Positions 33,364 through 42,228 are shown, counted from the first letter of the stretch. The stretch is DNA of 64,000 nucleotides from CAITSH01 sp945892985 (GCA_945892985.1 CAMDDU010000012.1:1-64000), one strand, 5' to 3'. The notes: generated by a model not told the origin, from the sequence alone. Program-made: numbers and translations.

Positions 33364-33819
33364 TCAGGACTTACCGGTGAAATCCATATCATCGGCGACG
33401 GGCTTCACTGCGGCGACGGGAGCCGCCGGAGCCGGCGCGGGGGCGGGGGCGGGGGCCGCAGCCCCCGCCGCTGCTGCGGCTGCACGCGCGGCAGCGCGCT
33501 GGGCCGCAGGCGGAAGTGGCTGCGGCGCACCCGCAGTCGCGTCCAGCGGCACCGGTACACCGGTCAGTATGGCTTCAAGATCGCGCAGGATGGTTGCAGT
33601 GTCCATCGCAGCGCGGCTCTGGGCGCGCAGCAGAATGCGCGAGGGCAGGTCGAGCAAACGCCCCTCGTTCAAGCGCAAATTGGCCGCAACAGTCAGCACC
33701 GGCGAAAGATGCGTACTACGAAACCCGGGCTCGAGACGGTCCACGGCGTCGATAATCGCCTGTTGCGACCGGGCGATGCCGGCCAGCAATTCGGCAAGCT
33801 GTTCGTTGGTGAGGCTCAT
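33364..33819 (-). CDS. Hypothetical protein with Ala/Pro-rich tail (151 aa)
   Basis: Residues 1-80 look like a helical domain (TNEQLAELLAGIARSQQAII and ILLRAQSRAAMDTATILRDL). The last 60 residues are an Ala/Pro-rich, low-complexity segment with an (AP)n run encoded by GGGGGC repeats, ending DDMDFTGKS. No family was recognised. The opposite strand is also open here because of the repeat, but this strand has a good GGGGAA site before the ATG and a plausible folded N-terminus. It probably is a stand-alone gene. Confidence 0.6.
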   Translation of the reverse strand: MSLTNEQLAELLAGIARSQQAIIDAVDRLEPGFRSTHLSPVLTVAANLRLNEGRLLDLPSRILLRAQSRAAMDTATILRDLEAILTGVPVPLDATAGAPQPLPPAAQRAAARAAAAAAGAAAPAPAPAPAPAAPVAAVKPVADDMDFTGKS

Positions 33820-33865
33820 GCTTATTCCCCGTAAAGATTGATGGCGCGGTTATGCAAGCAGTCGA

Positions 33866-34486
33866 TCAAGCCGGCACCGCCATGCCGCGTTGCACCGCCG
33901 GACGGGCACTGATGGCGTCAAACCAGCGCTTCACCCCGGGAAAGTCATTCAGGTCGGTGTTATGCCACTCGTGCCGCGACACCCACGGATAGGTGGCCAT
34001 GTCGGCGATGGAGTACTCCCCGGCAAGATAGGCCTGTTCACCCAGGCGTTTGTCGAGCACGCCGTACAGGCGGTCTTTTTCCTTGCTGTAGCGCTCAATG
34101 CCATAAGGCACTTTTTCCTTTGCGGAGCGGACAAAGTGATGAACCTGCCCAAACATCGGCCCGACACCGCCCATCTGGAACATCAGCCATTCCAGCGTCT
34201 TGTAGCGGGCACCGCCGGTGCGCGGCAAAAACTTGCCGGACTTCTCGGCGAGATAAACCAGGATGGCCCCCGACTCCATCAGACTGATAGGCGCGCCCTC
34301 CGGTCCGTCCGGATCGACGATGGCCGGGATCTTGCCGTTCGGGTTGATCTTCAGATAGTCGGCCGTGAACTGTTCGATGTTGGTGCCGATGTTGATCTTG
34401 TGGCTGTTGTAGGGGAGGCCGCATTCCTCCAGCATTATCGAAACCTTGCGGCCGTTGGGCGTGCCCCATGTGTAGAGCTCAATCAT
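33866..34486 (-). CDS. Glutathione S-transferase, YfcG/YghU-like disulfide reductase type
   Basis: The thioredoxin-like N-terminal domain begins MIELYTWGTPNGRKVSIML, where Thr/Asn in TPNG are the active-site residues of Nu-class GSTs with disulfide-bond reductase activity. NPNGKIPAIVDPDG gives the cis-Pro and ESGAILVYLAEK the glutathione-binding Glu-Ser. The all-helical domain follows (YSIADMATYPWV). The start at 34486 has AGGAG upstream; 206 aa is typical. It is monocistronic. Confidence 0.92.
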   Translation of the reverse strand: MIELYTWGTPNGRKVSIMLEECGLPYNSHKINIGTNIEQFTADYLKINPNGKIPAIVDPDGPEGAPISLMESGAILVYLAEKSGKFLPRTGGARYKTLEWLMFQMGGVGPMFGQVHHFVRSAKEKVPYGIERYSKEKDRLYGVLDKRLGEQAYLAGEYSIADMATYPWVSRHEWHNTDLNDFPGVKRWFDAISARPAVQRGMAVPA

Positions 34487-34648
34487 CTGCAATCTCCTGG
34501 CGCGGCAGGCCCCGTCCGGGGCATACCGATGTTGTTGTCGGCTATGGCGAGGCAATGTGCGCACTGAACGCACGCGCATGCGCCGCCCGGAGGCAAAGTG
34601 TACAGCAGCGGCGCGGGTGTCTGCGGGCACCCACGATACAATGCGCGC

Positions 34649-34843
34649 ATGCTCAAGTGGCTGCTTACGCTGGTCGTCGCTCTGGTGGTGCTCACCGCGG
34701 TTTCCCCATGGCTGGCGCGACTCGGGCTCGGACGCCTGCCCGGTGATACGACGATCCGCATGCACGGGCGCCTTTACTCGCTGCCCTTCACCTCCACCAT
34801 CCTGCTTTCGCTCTTGCTCGCACTGTTAAGCCACCTTATCTGA
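34649..34843 (+). CDS. DUF2905-family small membrane protein (64 aa)
   Basis: Two hydrophobic helices (MLKWLLTLVVALVVLTAVSPW and the C-terminal TSTILLSLLLALLSHL) flank a short loop with LGLGRLPGDTTIRMHGRLY, the recognised DUF2905 pattern. The function is unknown, although the family is widespread in proteobacteria. I chose the ATG at 34649, which excludes a non-conserved upstream extension. Confidence 0.78.
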   Translation: MLKWLLTLVVALVVLTAVSPWLARLGLGRLPGDTTIRMHGRLYSLPFTSTILLSLLLALLSHLI

Positions 34844-34885
34844 GCAGGCAACGCGCCGGGTAACGCGGCACAAGCCCGCACACAA

Positions 34886-34919
34886 AAGAAAACGCCGGAT
34901 CCTGTATCAGGATCCGGCG
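34886..34919 (-). terminator. Rho-independent terminator after the EF-hand gene
   Basis: A perfect 12-bp stem (34893-34904 with 34908-34919, loop TAT) is followed on the minus strand by TTTTCTTTTG. It lies 27 bp beyond the EF-hand gene stop and can also serve the convergent small membrane-protein gene. Confidence 0.8.
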
Positions 34920-34945
34920 AAGCTTTAGACAAGAAACGGGCGGCT

Positions 34946-35608
34946 TTACTGCGCCTTGGGTGCCTCGCCTTTGGCTGGATTTGCCGCCGCGACGCCCGGC
35001 CCTTTGTCGCCGTGGCGATGACGCTCGGCCATGCGCGCCTGCATGTGGCTGCGAATTTCGTCCTGCGTGATCTTGCCATCCTTGTTCGCGTCGATGGCAT
35101 CAAACTCTTTTGCCATGCGCGGATTGGATTTCTCTGCCTCGGCCTTGCTGAGCACACCATCGCCATTGACATCGGCTTTCTTGAACTGCTCCTCAAAGCG
35201 CTTTTTGCCCTGCTCACGACTGCCGCCCGGCTTGGCATCGCCGCCGGAACCACCCTTGCCCTGATGGTGCTCGGCCATGCGTGCCTGCCTACGCGCCCGG
35301 ATCTCGTCCTGCGTCAGCTTGCCGTCCTTGTTCGTGTCTATGGCGTCGAAATCCTTGGCCAGGCGCGGCATGGATTTTTCCGCTTCCGCCTTGCTAAGGG
35401 CGCCATCACCGTCGGCATCGGCCTTCTTGAAGTCGGCATCAAAGCGCTGCTTCATTTCGGCGCGCCGCTTTTCCATTTGATCGCCCCGCTCGGGCGAAGC
35501 GCCGCCGCGACGCTCCTCGTTGGCCGCAGGGGGCGTCTGCGCCCACGCCACTGCGGTTACCGAAAGAAAAGAAATGACAATTGCAGTGCGTTTCGCCATG
35601 CGTTTCAT
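34946..35608 (-). CDS. Secreted EF-hand calcium-binding protein
   Basis: After a signal peptide (ending AVAWAQ) come four canonical EF-hand loops, in pairs: DADGDGALSKAE, DTNKDGKLTQDE, DVNGDGVLSKAE and DANKDGKITQDE. All have the six calcium-coordinating positions. The two halves are near copies of each other, so the gene arose by duplication of a two-loop unit. The linkers are Lys/Arg/Gly-rich. The role is unknown; such proteins may act as calcium buffers or sensors in the periplasm. The start at 35608 follows AAGGAG. Confidence 0.88.
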   Translation of the reverse strand: MKRMAKRTAIVISFLSVTAVAWAQTPPAANEERRGGASPERGDQMEKRRAEMKQRFDADFKKADADGDGALSKAEAEKSMPRLAKDFDAIDTNKDGKLTQDEIRARRQARMAEHHQGKGGSGGDAKPGGSREQGKKRFEEQFKKADVNGDGVLSKAEAEKSNPRMAKEFDAIDANKDGKITQDEIRSHMQARMAERHRHGDKGPGVAAANPAKGEAPKAQ

Positions 35609-35722
35609 GATGACTCCTTGACTTGATAGGTGCGTTGACATGGCTGCATCATAGTCTGCGCGGATCAGCACAACACAAGCTGTAACGGAGTTTTACATTT
35701 ATTACAGTCTGTAATGCCCGCC

Positions 35723-36895
35723 TCAGTCCTGCACGCGATTCACCAGGCCCCGCCGCGAAAGAATCTCGCTGGCAATGATGATGCGCTGCATCTCCGAAGA
35801 GCCCTCGGTGATAGTGCGGCTGCGTGCATCGCGAAACATCAGTTCAAGCGGCAACTCGCGCGACAAGCCCATGCCGCCGTGGATCTGGATGGCGCGATCC
35901 ATCACGCGCACGAGCATTTCATCGGCATAAAGTTTCACCGCCGAAGCTTCGAAGTGGTAATCGAGGCCCTGATCCGCCTTCCAAGCAGCGTGATAAGTCA
36001 TCATGCGCGCGGCGTGCAGTTCAACCGTGGAATCGGCAATCATCCACTGGATGGACTGGCGTTTGGCCAGCGCCTCGCCAAAGGTCTTGCGCTCGTTGGC
36101 ATGGCTGATCGCCAGTTCGAGCGCGCGCTCCGCGCGCCCTATCGCCTTCGGGCCGTGGATTAGGCGGCCCATATCGAGAAAGCCGCGCGCGAGATCCCAT
36201 CCGCCGCCCACCTCGCCGACAATCTGGCCGGCCGGCAGCAGCACATCTTCGAATACCAGTTCCCACGGGCGATCGGGCGACATCAACTCGAAACTCTGGC
36301 CGAGACTCACGCCGGGCGTATCGCGATCAACAAGAAAGCAAGTCACCTCGACGCCCTTGGGCCCTTGCCCGGTGCGCGCGAACAACTGGATGAAATCGGC
36401 CTTGTCGGCGCCGGTGATAAAAATCTTGCTCCCGTTGATGCGGTAGCGATCCCCCTCAAGCACGGCGGTCGTGCGCATCTGCGAGGGATCCGAGCCGCCG
36501 TTGGACTCGGTCAGGGCGAAGCACGTGCGCTTTTCACCGCGAATCACCGGCCACAGGTATTGCTGCTGTTGCTCCGCATTGCAACGAAATAACACCGGGC
36601 CAAGATAAGGCGTGAACACCGTCGGCGCGCGAAACGACGGCACATTGCACTTGGCCAGCTCCTCGAACACCAGGCACATGCCCAGCGCGCTGATACCGCC
36701 GCCGCCGTACTCCTCCGGCAGGTCAAATATCCAGAAGCCAAGTTCCTTGGCCCTGTCCTGTAAGCGCTTGCGTACATCGTCGGGGATGTCGGGCTGGTCG
36801 GCGTATTGCGCCTCCAGCGGCATCAACTCCTCGCCAACGAAACGCCGTGCCGAATCGCGCAACATGCGCAGCTCTTCCGGGATCGAAAAATCCAT
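35723..36895 (-). CDS. Acyl-CoA dehydrogenase
   Basis: This 390-residue FAD enzyme removes two hydrogens from an acyl-CoA to give a 2-enoyl-CoA. Family motifs are CFALTESNGGSDPSQMRTTA, YRINGSKIFITGADKADF and RKTFGEALAKRQSIQWMIAD. The C-terminal TITEGSSEMQRIII keeps the catalytic Glu at its canonical place. It is the last gene of a seven-gene catabolic operon and follows an internally deleted Bug gene by 13 bp. The start ATG is 36895. Substrate is unknown, possibly a medium or branched acyl chain. Confidence 0.93.
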   Translation of the reverse strand: MDFSIPEELRMLRDSARRFVGEELMPLEAQYADQPDIPDDVRKRLQDRAKELGFWIFDLPEEYGGGGISALGMCLVFEELAKCNVPSFRAPTVFTPYLGPVLFRCNAEQQQQYLWPVIRGEKRTCFALTESNGGSDPSQMRTTAVLEGDRYRINGSKIFITGADKADFIQLFARTGQGPKGVEVTCFLVDRDTPGVSLGQSFELMSPDRPWELVFEDVLLPAGQIVGEVGGGWDLARGFLDMGRLIHGPKAIGRAERALELAISHANERKTFGEALAKRQSIQWMIADSTVELHAARMMTYHAAWKADQGLDYHFEASAVKLYADEMLVRVMDRAIQIHGGMGLSRELPLELMFRDARSRTITEGSSEMQRIIIASEILSRRGLVNRVQD

Positions 36896-36908
36896 TGCGG
36901 TCGCTGTC

Positions 36909-37235
36909 TCAGTCCAACTTGACGTTGACGTTCTTGACACGCACGGCGTAATCGGCACGATCGGTTTTGAGGAATTCGGCGAACTGGTCTGGCCCTTGGT
37001 TAAGCACGTTGAGACCGACGCCAGGCTTGTTGTCGACAATGACCGGCTGCCCGAGCGCCGACGCTAGGCGTTCAGCGATCAGCCGCGCCACAATGTCTGC
37101 CGCGCCGCCGGCGCCGGACGAGGCGATGATTTTCACCGGCTTGGCCGGCCACGTTTGTGCCAACGCAGGTGCCGGCGCGAGCAGCAGCGATGACAGGGCC
37201 AGGGCACAGACGAATGCGGTCGTGATGTATTTCAT
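36909..37235 (-). pseudogene. Internally deleted Bug/TctC receptor gene (in frame)
   Basis: The 108-residue frame starts like a normal receptor: signal peptide ending PALAQ, then TWPAKPVKIIASSGAGGAAD and VIVDNKPGVGL. It then jumps to the usual C-terminal end, DQFAEFLKTDRADYAV..VKLD. About 210 internal residues, the whole ligand lobe, are missing, but the frame is kept. It would fold as a fragment at best. It keeps its place between CoA transferase and acyl-CoA dehydrogenase genes, where it was presumably the operon's own receptor. Confidence 0.82.
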
Positions 37236-37264
37236 TCCAGTCTCCACATTCCTGTCGGGCAAAC

Positions 37265-38431
37265 CTAGATAATTCCCGCCGCCCGCAACGCGTCAATGCG
37301 TTCTTGCTCAAAACCGAACTGCGCAAGAACACTGTCCGTATGCTCACCCAGCGAAGGTGGTGGTGAAAAATTGCTGCGGTTGTCGCCATCGTAACGGATG
37401 GCGCGGTGCGCGGCCTTGAGCTTGCCATGTTCGGGATGGTTCATCTCATAAAACAAATCGAGGTGCTTCACCTGCGGATCGTCGGCCAATTCTTCATGCC
37501 GGCGCTCGGGCGCGAAAGGCACGTCCTCGCGCTCAAGCAGCGGCAGCCACTCATCGCGGTTGCGCACGGCGAAGGTTTGCGCCAGCTCCCTAGCCAGGTC
37601 TTCGTAATGTTGTATCCGCTCCAGTCGCCCGGGATATTTTTCCAGCAGATCTTCGCGGCCAATGGCGCGGACCAAGCCCTGCCAGAACTTGTCCGGCGAG
37701 GACATATGCAGGCCGATACGCTTGCCGTCCTTGCAGGTGACGATATAGGACTGCGAAGCCGCGGCCCGTGAGAACAAAGAGGGCGCCTCGCCGGTGGCGA
37801 ACATTTGCCCCAGCGGCTCGGTGGCCATCGCAATGGTGGCTTCGAGCATGCTCACCTCCACCTTGCGTCCGCGACCGGTGCGCTCGCGCTCGACCAGCGC
37901 GCCCAGAATACCCATGCAGCCAAACACGCCGGTGAAAGCGTCAGATACCGCCGGGCCGGAAATGCGCGCATCCTCGCCCTGGTGAAACATCGACAACCAA
38001 CCCGAGGCGGTCTGTCCGACGTTGTCATAGGCCGGGCGCTCGGCATAGGGACCGCTTGAACCAAAGCCGGTGATGGCGCAATAGACCAAGCGCGGATTGA
38101 TCCCCTGCAACCTTTCCGCACCCACGCCTATCTTGTCCTCCACCCCTGGCCGGACATTGATCAGCAGCACATCGGCCTCGGCGACGAGCGTATCGAACAC
38201 TTCTTGGCCCGCGGGCTTGGCATAGTCGAGCGTGATACTGCGCTTGTTGCGGTTGTGGCCCTGAAAGTGCGGGCTGTAGAGGCCGCCTTTGAAAGCGCGG
38301 AACGGATCGCCGGCGCCAGGCCGTTCCACCTTGATGACATCGGCGCCAAGTTCACCGAGCAACATGGCCGCATAAGGTGCGGTGATGAAATTGCCCAAAT
38401 CGAGCACGCGTATGCCTTCGAGAACTTTCAT
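37265..38431 (-). CDS. CaiB/BaiF family (type III) CoA transferase
   Basis: The 388-residue enzyme opens GIRVLDLGNFITAPYAAMLLGELGADVIKVERP, the standard family start. It has RPAYDNVGQTASG and, in the middle, SGPAVSDAFTGVFGCMGILGAL, whose Asp is the catalytic nucleophile. It moves CoA from an acyl-CoA to a free acid and so activates a substrate without ATP. It overlaps the dienelactone hydrolase gene by 4 nt. Together with acyl-CoA dehydrogenases and a citryl-CoA-lyase-like gene it points to degradation of an organic acid as its CoA thioester. Confidence 0.93.
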   Translation of the reverse strand: MKVLEGIRVLDLGNFITAPYAAMLLGELGADVIKVERPGAGDPFRAFKGGLYSPHFQGHNRNKRSITLDYAKPAGQEVFDTLVAEADVLLINVRPGVEDKIGVGAERLQGINPRLVYCAITGFGSSGPYAERPAYDNVGQTASGWLSMFHQGEDARISGPAVSDAFTGVFGCMGILGALVERERTGRGRKVEVSMLEATIAMATEPLGQMFATGEAPSLFSRAAASQSYIVTCKDGKRIGLHMSSPDKFWQGLVRAIGREDLLEKYPGRLERIQHYEDLARELAQTFAVRNRDEWLPLLEREDVPFAPERRHEELADDPQVKHLDLFYEMNHPEHGKLKAAHRAIRYDGDNRSNFSPPPSLGEHTDSVLAQFGFEQERIDALRAAGII

Positions 38432-39120
38432 TTCCCCTCCTCGGCACTACGCAGGAAGGCGAGCGTCCGCGCATGCGCATCACGAATCGTGTCCGGTTCG
38501 CCCCGCGTGTAAAACCCGTGGTCCGCCTCGGCATAGGTATGGATGGCGACGCGCCCATCGGCTTTGACTGCTTCGGCAATCTGGGCAACCGCGGCGGCCG
38601 GCGCGTACTGGTCCCGCCCGCCAAAATGCATCAGCAACGGGCAGCGCAGCGTGGCCGCCTCGGCGAGGTTTTTTTCTATGCCCACCCCATAAAAGGATAC
38701 GGCGGCATCAACGTCGAGTCGCGCCGCAGCGAGATAGGCAAGCTTGCCGCCAAGGCACATGCCGGCAACGAAAATACGTCCCTTAAAGCCCGGGAGGGCG
38801 CGCACGTGCGCGGCGACCCGGCCGATATCCTCAACACCCAAATCCTCGCTGAATTGCTTGAGGAAACCAAACGCGCGCTGCATATCTTCCTTGGAGTGCG
38901 AAAGTTCCACTCCCGGCTCCAGGCGCCAGAAAAGATCGGGCGCGACGGCCAGGTAACCCTCGGCGGCGAAGCGGTCGGCCACCGCGCGTATGGCTTTGGT
39001 GATTCCGAAAATTTCCTGCAACACGATAATGACGTGGCCGTTGGGCTGGGCAGGTTCGCTTACATAGGCGCTGAATGTCGCACCATTTCCCGCATCGATG
39101 TGTTCGGTTCTGACGTTCAT
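38428..39120 (-). CDS. Dienelactone hydrolase family protein
   Basis: An alpha/beta hydrolase of 230 residues with the Cys-Asp-His triad visible: Cys122 in GMCLGGKLAY, Asp170 in FGGRDQYAP and His201 in EADHGFYTRG. Glu36 (LQEIFGI) is the residue that activates the Cys in dienelactone hydrolase. The ATG at 39120 excludes a spurious N-terminal extension. In chlorocatechol routes it opens dienelactones, but no catechol dioxygenase is here. In this operon it may hydrolyse a lactone or thioester. Confidence 0.88.
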   Translation of the reverse strand: MNVRTEHIDAGNGATFSAYVSEPAQPNGHVIIVLQEIFGITKAIRAVADRFAAEGYLAVAPDLFWRLEPGVELSHSKEDMQRAFGFLKQFSEDLGVEDIGRVAAHVRALPGFKGRIFVAGMCLGGKLAYLAAARLDVDAAVSFYGVGIEKNLAEAATLRCPLLMHFGGRDQYAPAAAVAQIAEAVKADGRVAIHTYAEADHGFYTRGEPDTIRDAHARTLAFLRSAEEGK

Positions 39121-39142
39121 GATTTTCTTTCCGGACTGATTT

Positions 39143-40303
39143 TCAAGGCTGGTAGTTGCCGTTAAGTATTTCGCGGGCGATGGAATTGCGATGGATTTCC
39201 GTGGTGCCGTAGCCAATCGACATGCCGCGCACATCGCGGAAATGGCGCTCGTAGGGATACTCCTCAGACAGGCCGCAGGCACCGGCGAGCTGGATGGCCT
39301 GGTTGGTGACGCGCACGGCCATTTCATTGATATACGTCTTGGTCACCGAGGTGTCGACAATGCTGCCCTGCCCGCTGTCGACACGGGTCGCCGCGCGGTA
39401 GAGCAACGCGCGCGCCGCCTCGATATCAATGGCCATGTCGGCAAGCTTCCACTGCAGGCCCTGGTTGTCGGCAAGCGGCCTGCCGAACTGGTTGCGATCC
39501 TTGACGTGCGCCACGACGCTGTTAAAGGCGGCCTCGGCCACGCCAAGACAGATCGGCGGATTGCCGGTGATGCGGTCCGCATCCAGGACCCTGAGCAAAT
39601 CGCGCATACGGCCCGCGGGCAACAACAGGTTTGCCGCCGGAATGCGGCAATCCTGGAAAACCAACTCGGCCATGCCGGTGCCGCGCAAGCCCAGCAGATC
39701 GATGTGCTTGCCAATGCTGAAGCCCGGGGTGTCGCGCTCGATGAGCAAGGCGCCCACGCCACGCATGCCCGGTGCCGCATCAAGGCGCACCAGCACCAGA
39801 AACAGGTCCGAAACCTGCGCGCCGGTGCACCACAGCTTGCTGCCGTTGACGACATAGTGATCACCATCGAGCACCGCCCTCGTCTGTACGTTACCCACGT
39901 CCGAACCGGCGTTGGGTTCGGACATGCTCCAGGCCGCCAGCAGTTCGCCCTTGGCGAAACGCGGCAGGTAGCGCGCTTTTTGTTCCGGGCTGCCGATTTC
40001 CAGGATCGCCCTAGGCGTCGCGCCGTCGGTGCACGAAAACAAGATGGCGGTGTTGGCACATGCGCGTGCGAGCTCCTCCACGATCAGCACGGTTTCAAGC
40101 AGACCAAGCTCGCTGCCGCCGTGGGCCTCTGGCATGAACACGCCGGTGTAGCCGTGCTGGGCAAGGATCCTGATATTTTTGATCGGCGGCTTGTATTCGC
40201 GATCCGCTGCGGCGGCGCCAGGCGCGAAATGTTCCGCCGCAAGCGCCCGCACCGTGTCGCGAATCAGGCGTTGTTCTTCATTGAGTTCAAACAGGGCGGT
40301 CAT
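39143..40303 (-). CDS. Acyl-CoA dehydrogenase with altered catalytic-base position
   Basis: The 386-residue enzyme has the FAD-site motifs LAAWSMSEPNAGSDVGNVQT and HYVVNGSKLWCTGAQVSDLF and the arginine helix DRNQFGRPLADNQGLQWKLADMA. At the C-terminus IGYGTTEIHRNSIARE has Tyr where medium-chain enzymes have the catalytic Glu. The alternative isovaleryl-type site, in the helix with LDADRITGNPP, holds Asp. Either an Asp base or a non-standard reaction is possible. It sits between Bug receptor and dienelactone hydrolase genes in the catabolic operon. Confidence 0.9.
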   Translation of the reverse strand: MTALFELNEEQRLIRDTVRALAAEHFAPGAAAADREYKPPIKNIRILAQHGYTGVFMPEAHGGSELGLLETVLIVEELARACANTAILFSCTDGATPRAILEIGSPEQKARYLPRFAKGELLAAWSMSEPNAGSDVGNVQTRAVLDGDHYVVNGSKLWCTGAQVSDLFLVLVRLDAAPGMRGVGALLIERDTPGFSIGKHIDLLGLRGTGMAELVFQDCRIPAANLLLPAGRMRDLLRVLDADRITGNPPICLGVAEAAFNSVVAHVKDRNQFGRPLADNQGLQWKLADMAIDIEAARALLYRAATRVDSGQGSIVDTSVTKTYINEMAVRVTNQAIQLAGACGLSEEYPYERHFRDVRGMSIGYGTTEIHRNSIAREILNGNYQP

Positions 40304-40360
40304 GGATTGAAACGCTCCAAAAATAGTTGTTCACCGAGCCCGGGCCACGCACCTACTCAC

Positions 40361-41344
40361 CTACTCACCCTTGGCACCGGTGGCTTTGATGATGCGGGTA
40401 TAGGTTCCGGCTTCCCTTTTCATGAAAGCGGCGAACTCATCGGGCGTCGAAGGCGCCGCTTCCACGCCCAGCGCCGCGAGACGCGCGCGCACGTCAGGCT
40501 GATTGAGCGCACGCGCTACCTCGTGGCTCATGCGGGCGACAATGTCTTTCGGCGTTCCGGCGGGAAAGGCAGAGCCATACCAAGTCATAAACACAAAGTC
40601 GGGCAGGCCCGATTCAGACACTGTGGGAATTTCGGGCGCGGCCCCCTGACGCTTGGGGCTGGAAACGGCCAGCCCGGCAAGTTTTCCGGCCTTGATATGC
40701 GGCAACCCGGAGGATATTCCGGTAAACATCACATCCACCTGCCCGGCTACGACGTCGGTCACCGCCGGCGCCACCCCCTTATACGGCACATGGGTGAGCT
40801 CGGTCCCGGACAAGCTCTTGAACCATTCCATCGCAAGGTAATGCGGCGTGCCGTTGCCGATGGACGCGTAATTGAGTTTGCCCGGCTGGGCTTTGGCCAG
40901 CGCAATCAGGTCACCCACAGACTTGATTTGCAGCGCGGGTTTGGCGATCAGCACAAAGGGCACGAACACGAGCTGGCTGACCGGTTCGAAGTCTTTCAGC
41001 GAGTCATAAGGCAGCTTGGGGAAGAAATTGGGGTTGATGGCGTGCGAGTCGGTGATCATGCCGAAGGTGTGGCCATCGGGCGCCGCCTTGGCCAGCATCT
41101 CGGTACCAATGATGGTACTGGCGCCGGGCTTGTTGTCGACCACAACGGCCTGACCCAGGCTCTCGGCCAGCTTGGGCGCGATGAGCCTTGCCACGATGTC
41201 TGTCCCCCCGCCTGGCGGGTAGGGGACGATAAAGCGTATCGGCTTGGACGGCCAGCCCTGCGCAGCCGCCCCACCCACAGTGACGAACAGGAATGCCACA
41301 GCAGAAAAAAAACCGCACACGAAATTGCGAACGCTAACAATCAT
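40361..41344 (-). CDS. Bug/TctC-type tripartite tricarboxylate receptor (periplasmic)
   Basis: The 327-residue protein has a long signal peptide (cleavage near GGAAAQ) followed by GWPSKPIRFIVPYPPGGGTD, VVVDNKPGASTIIGTE and the loop NPNFFPKLPYDSLKDFEPVSQL. RBS GGAGGAGG is strong. It is the second gene of the catabolic CoA operon, directly after the citryl-CoA-lyase-like gene, so its ligand is probably the substrate of that pathway. No TctAB permease is present. Confidence 0.92.
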   Translation of the reverse strand: MIVSVRNFVCGFFSAVAFLFVTVGGAAAQGWPSKPIRFIVPYPPGGGTDIVARLIAPKLAESLGQAVVVDNKPGASTIIGTEMLAKAAPDGHTFGMITDSHAINPNFFPKLPYDSLKDFEPVSQLVFVPFVLIAKPALQIKSVGDLIALAKAQPGKLNYASIGNGTPHYLAMEWFKSLSGTELTHVPYKGVAPAVTDVVAGQVDVMFTGISSGLPHIKAGKLAGLAVSSPKRQGAAPEIPTVSESGLPDFVFMTWYGSAFPAGTPKDIVARMSHEVARALNQPDVRARLAALGVEAAPSTPDEFAAFMKREAGTYTRIIKATGAKGE

Positions 41345-41382
41345 GATTCACCTCCTCCTTGGTACCACCACACCACGCGGGT

Positions 41383-42165
41383 TTATTTTTTTGTGCGGGC
41401 GTACTCGCTGGCCTCTTCTTCGGCCCGCATCCAGATTTCCTTGGCGATAGGCTCGCTCTGCTCTTCTACTAGGTGCCCCACCAAACCGACCGCGCGCCCG
41501 ATCACGGCGATGCCGCGCGCGGCTTTCCAGGATATGCCCAGCTCGCAGCAAATGGCGCCGATGGCACCTGTCGCATTAATCGGCAAAGGCCTCTTATAGA
41601 CGCGCTCAGCCTCGGCGGCGATAGCCTCCATCAGTGCAATGTAACGGCCACGCAGGCCATTCTCGCCGGCGATCTCGAACAAGCGCGGCGCGCGCGGGTC
41701 GACCGGTTTGTGCAGGTTATGTCCGATGCCGGGAAGGATGGCGCCGCGCGCCTTATGGTCGGCGACGATGCGCGCCGCAACCGGCGCAAGGTCGGCGGCA
41801 GCATCGACGGGCAAAGACTCATGCAGAATGCGCGCCGCACCCTCCGCCGTTCCAGCGAAGGTCGTGCCCATCCCGCACAGGCCCGCGGCCACGGCCGCCT
41901 GCAAAGACTCGGGCGCACCCATATAGATGAGCCGGCTGGCAATGGCCATAGGCGTCAGGCCGTGCTCAACGAGCGTGACGAGTATGGCGTTAAAGACCGT
42001 CGATTGCTGTGGTGTGGGCAGCTTGCCGAGAATCTCCAGGAAAGCCATATCGCCGAGATTGACTTTACCGAGAATCTCGCCGGGAAGATCCAGGCCCTTC
42101 ACGGTGATGCGGTCGGTTGTGCTCCAGCCCATTGCGCTTTTCAGCGGTACCGGCGTTCTTGCCAT
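41383..42165 (-). CDS. Citryl-CoA lyase-like protein (citrate synthase C-terminal fold)
   Basis: The 260-residue protein is related to the C-terminal half of ATP-citrate lyase and to stand-alone citryl-CoA lyase: GDMAFLEILGKLPTPQQ, AAVAAGLCGMGTTFAGT, GAILPGIGHNLHKPVDPRAPRL with the conserved catalytic His, and a late INATGAIGAICCELG. These enzymes cleave citryl-CoA or a similar beta-hydroxyacyl-CoA to acetyl-CoA and a keto acid. It leads the catabolic operon and may perform its terminal carbon-carbon cleavage. Start 42165 is preceded by CAAGGAGAGG, which continues the octamer repeat register. Confidence 0.85.
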   Translation of the reverse strand: MARTPVPLKSAMGWSTTDRITVKGLDLPGEILGKVNLGDMAFLEILGKLPTPQQSTVFNAILVTLVEHGLTPMAIASRLIYMGAPESLQAAVAAGLCGMGTTFAGTAEGAARILHESLPVDAAADLAPVAARIVADHKARGAILPGIGHNLHKPVDPRAPRLFEIAGENGLRGRYIALMEAIAAEAERVYKRPLPINATGAIGAICCELGISWKAARGIAVIGRAVGLVGHLVEEQSEPIAKEIWMRAEEEASEYARTKK

Positions 42166-42180
42166 GCTGTCCTCTCCTTG

Positions 42181-42228
42181 GTTACTTAGTTTCTTGGTTT
42201 CTTAGTTTCTTGGTTTCTTGGTTTATTC
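42181..42228. repeat. Octanucleotide tandem repeat in the leader of the catabolic operon
   Basis: Six 8-bp units of GTTTCTTR (plus-strand view; CAAGAAAC on the coding strand), the first and last imperfect. The block ends at the Shine-Dalgarno of the citryl-CoA-lyase-like gene, whose own CAAGGAGA continues the phase. Copy-number changes would alter leader length between promoter and RBS. Confidence 0.9.

Noticed and set aside
33325..33841. Plus-strand frames opposite the Ala/Pro-rich hypothetical gene
   Set aside because: Caused by the GGGGGC repeat; the minus strand has the better start and a plausible domain.
39191..41599. An 802-aa plus-strand open frame opposite acyl-CoA dehydrogenase and a Bug gene
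   Set aside because: An antisense shadow created by high GC; the minus-strand products are clear families.
42181..42228. Possible CRISPR-like array at the octamer repeat
   Set aside because: Units are 8 bp with no spacers, so it is a simple tandem repeat.
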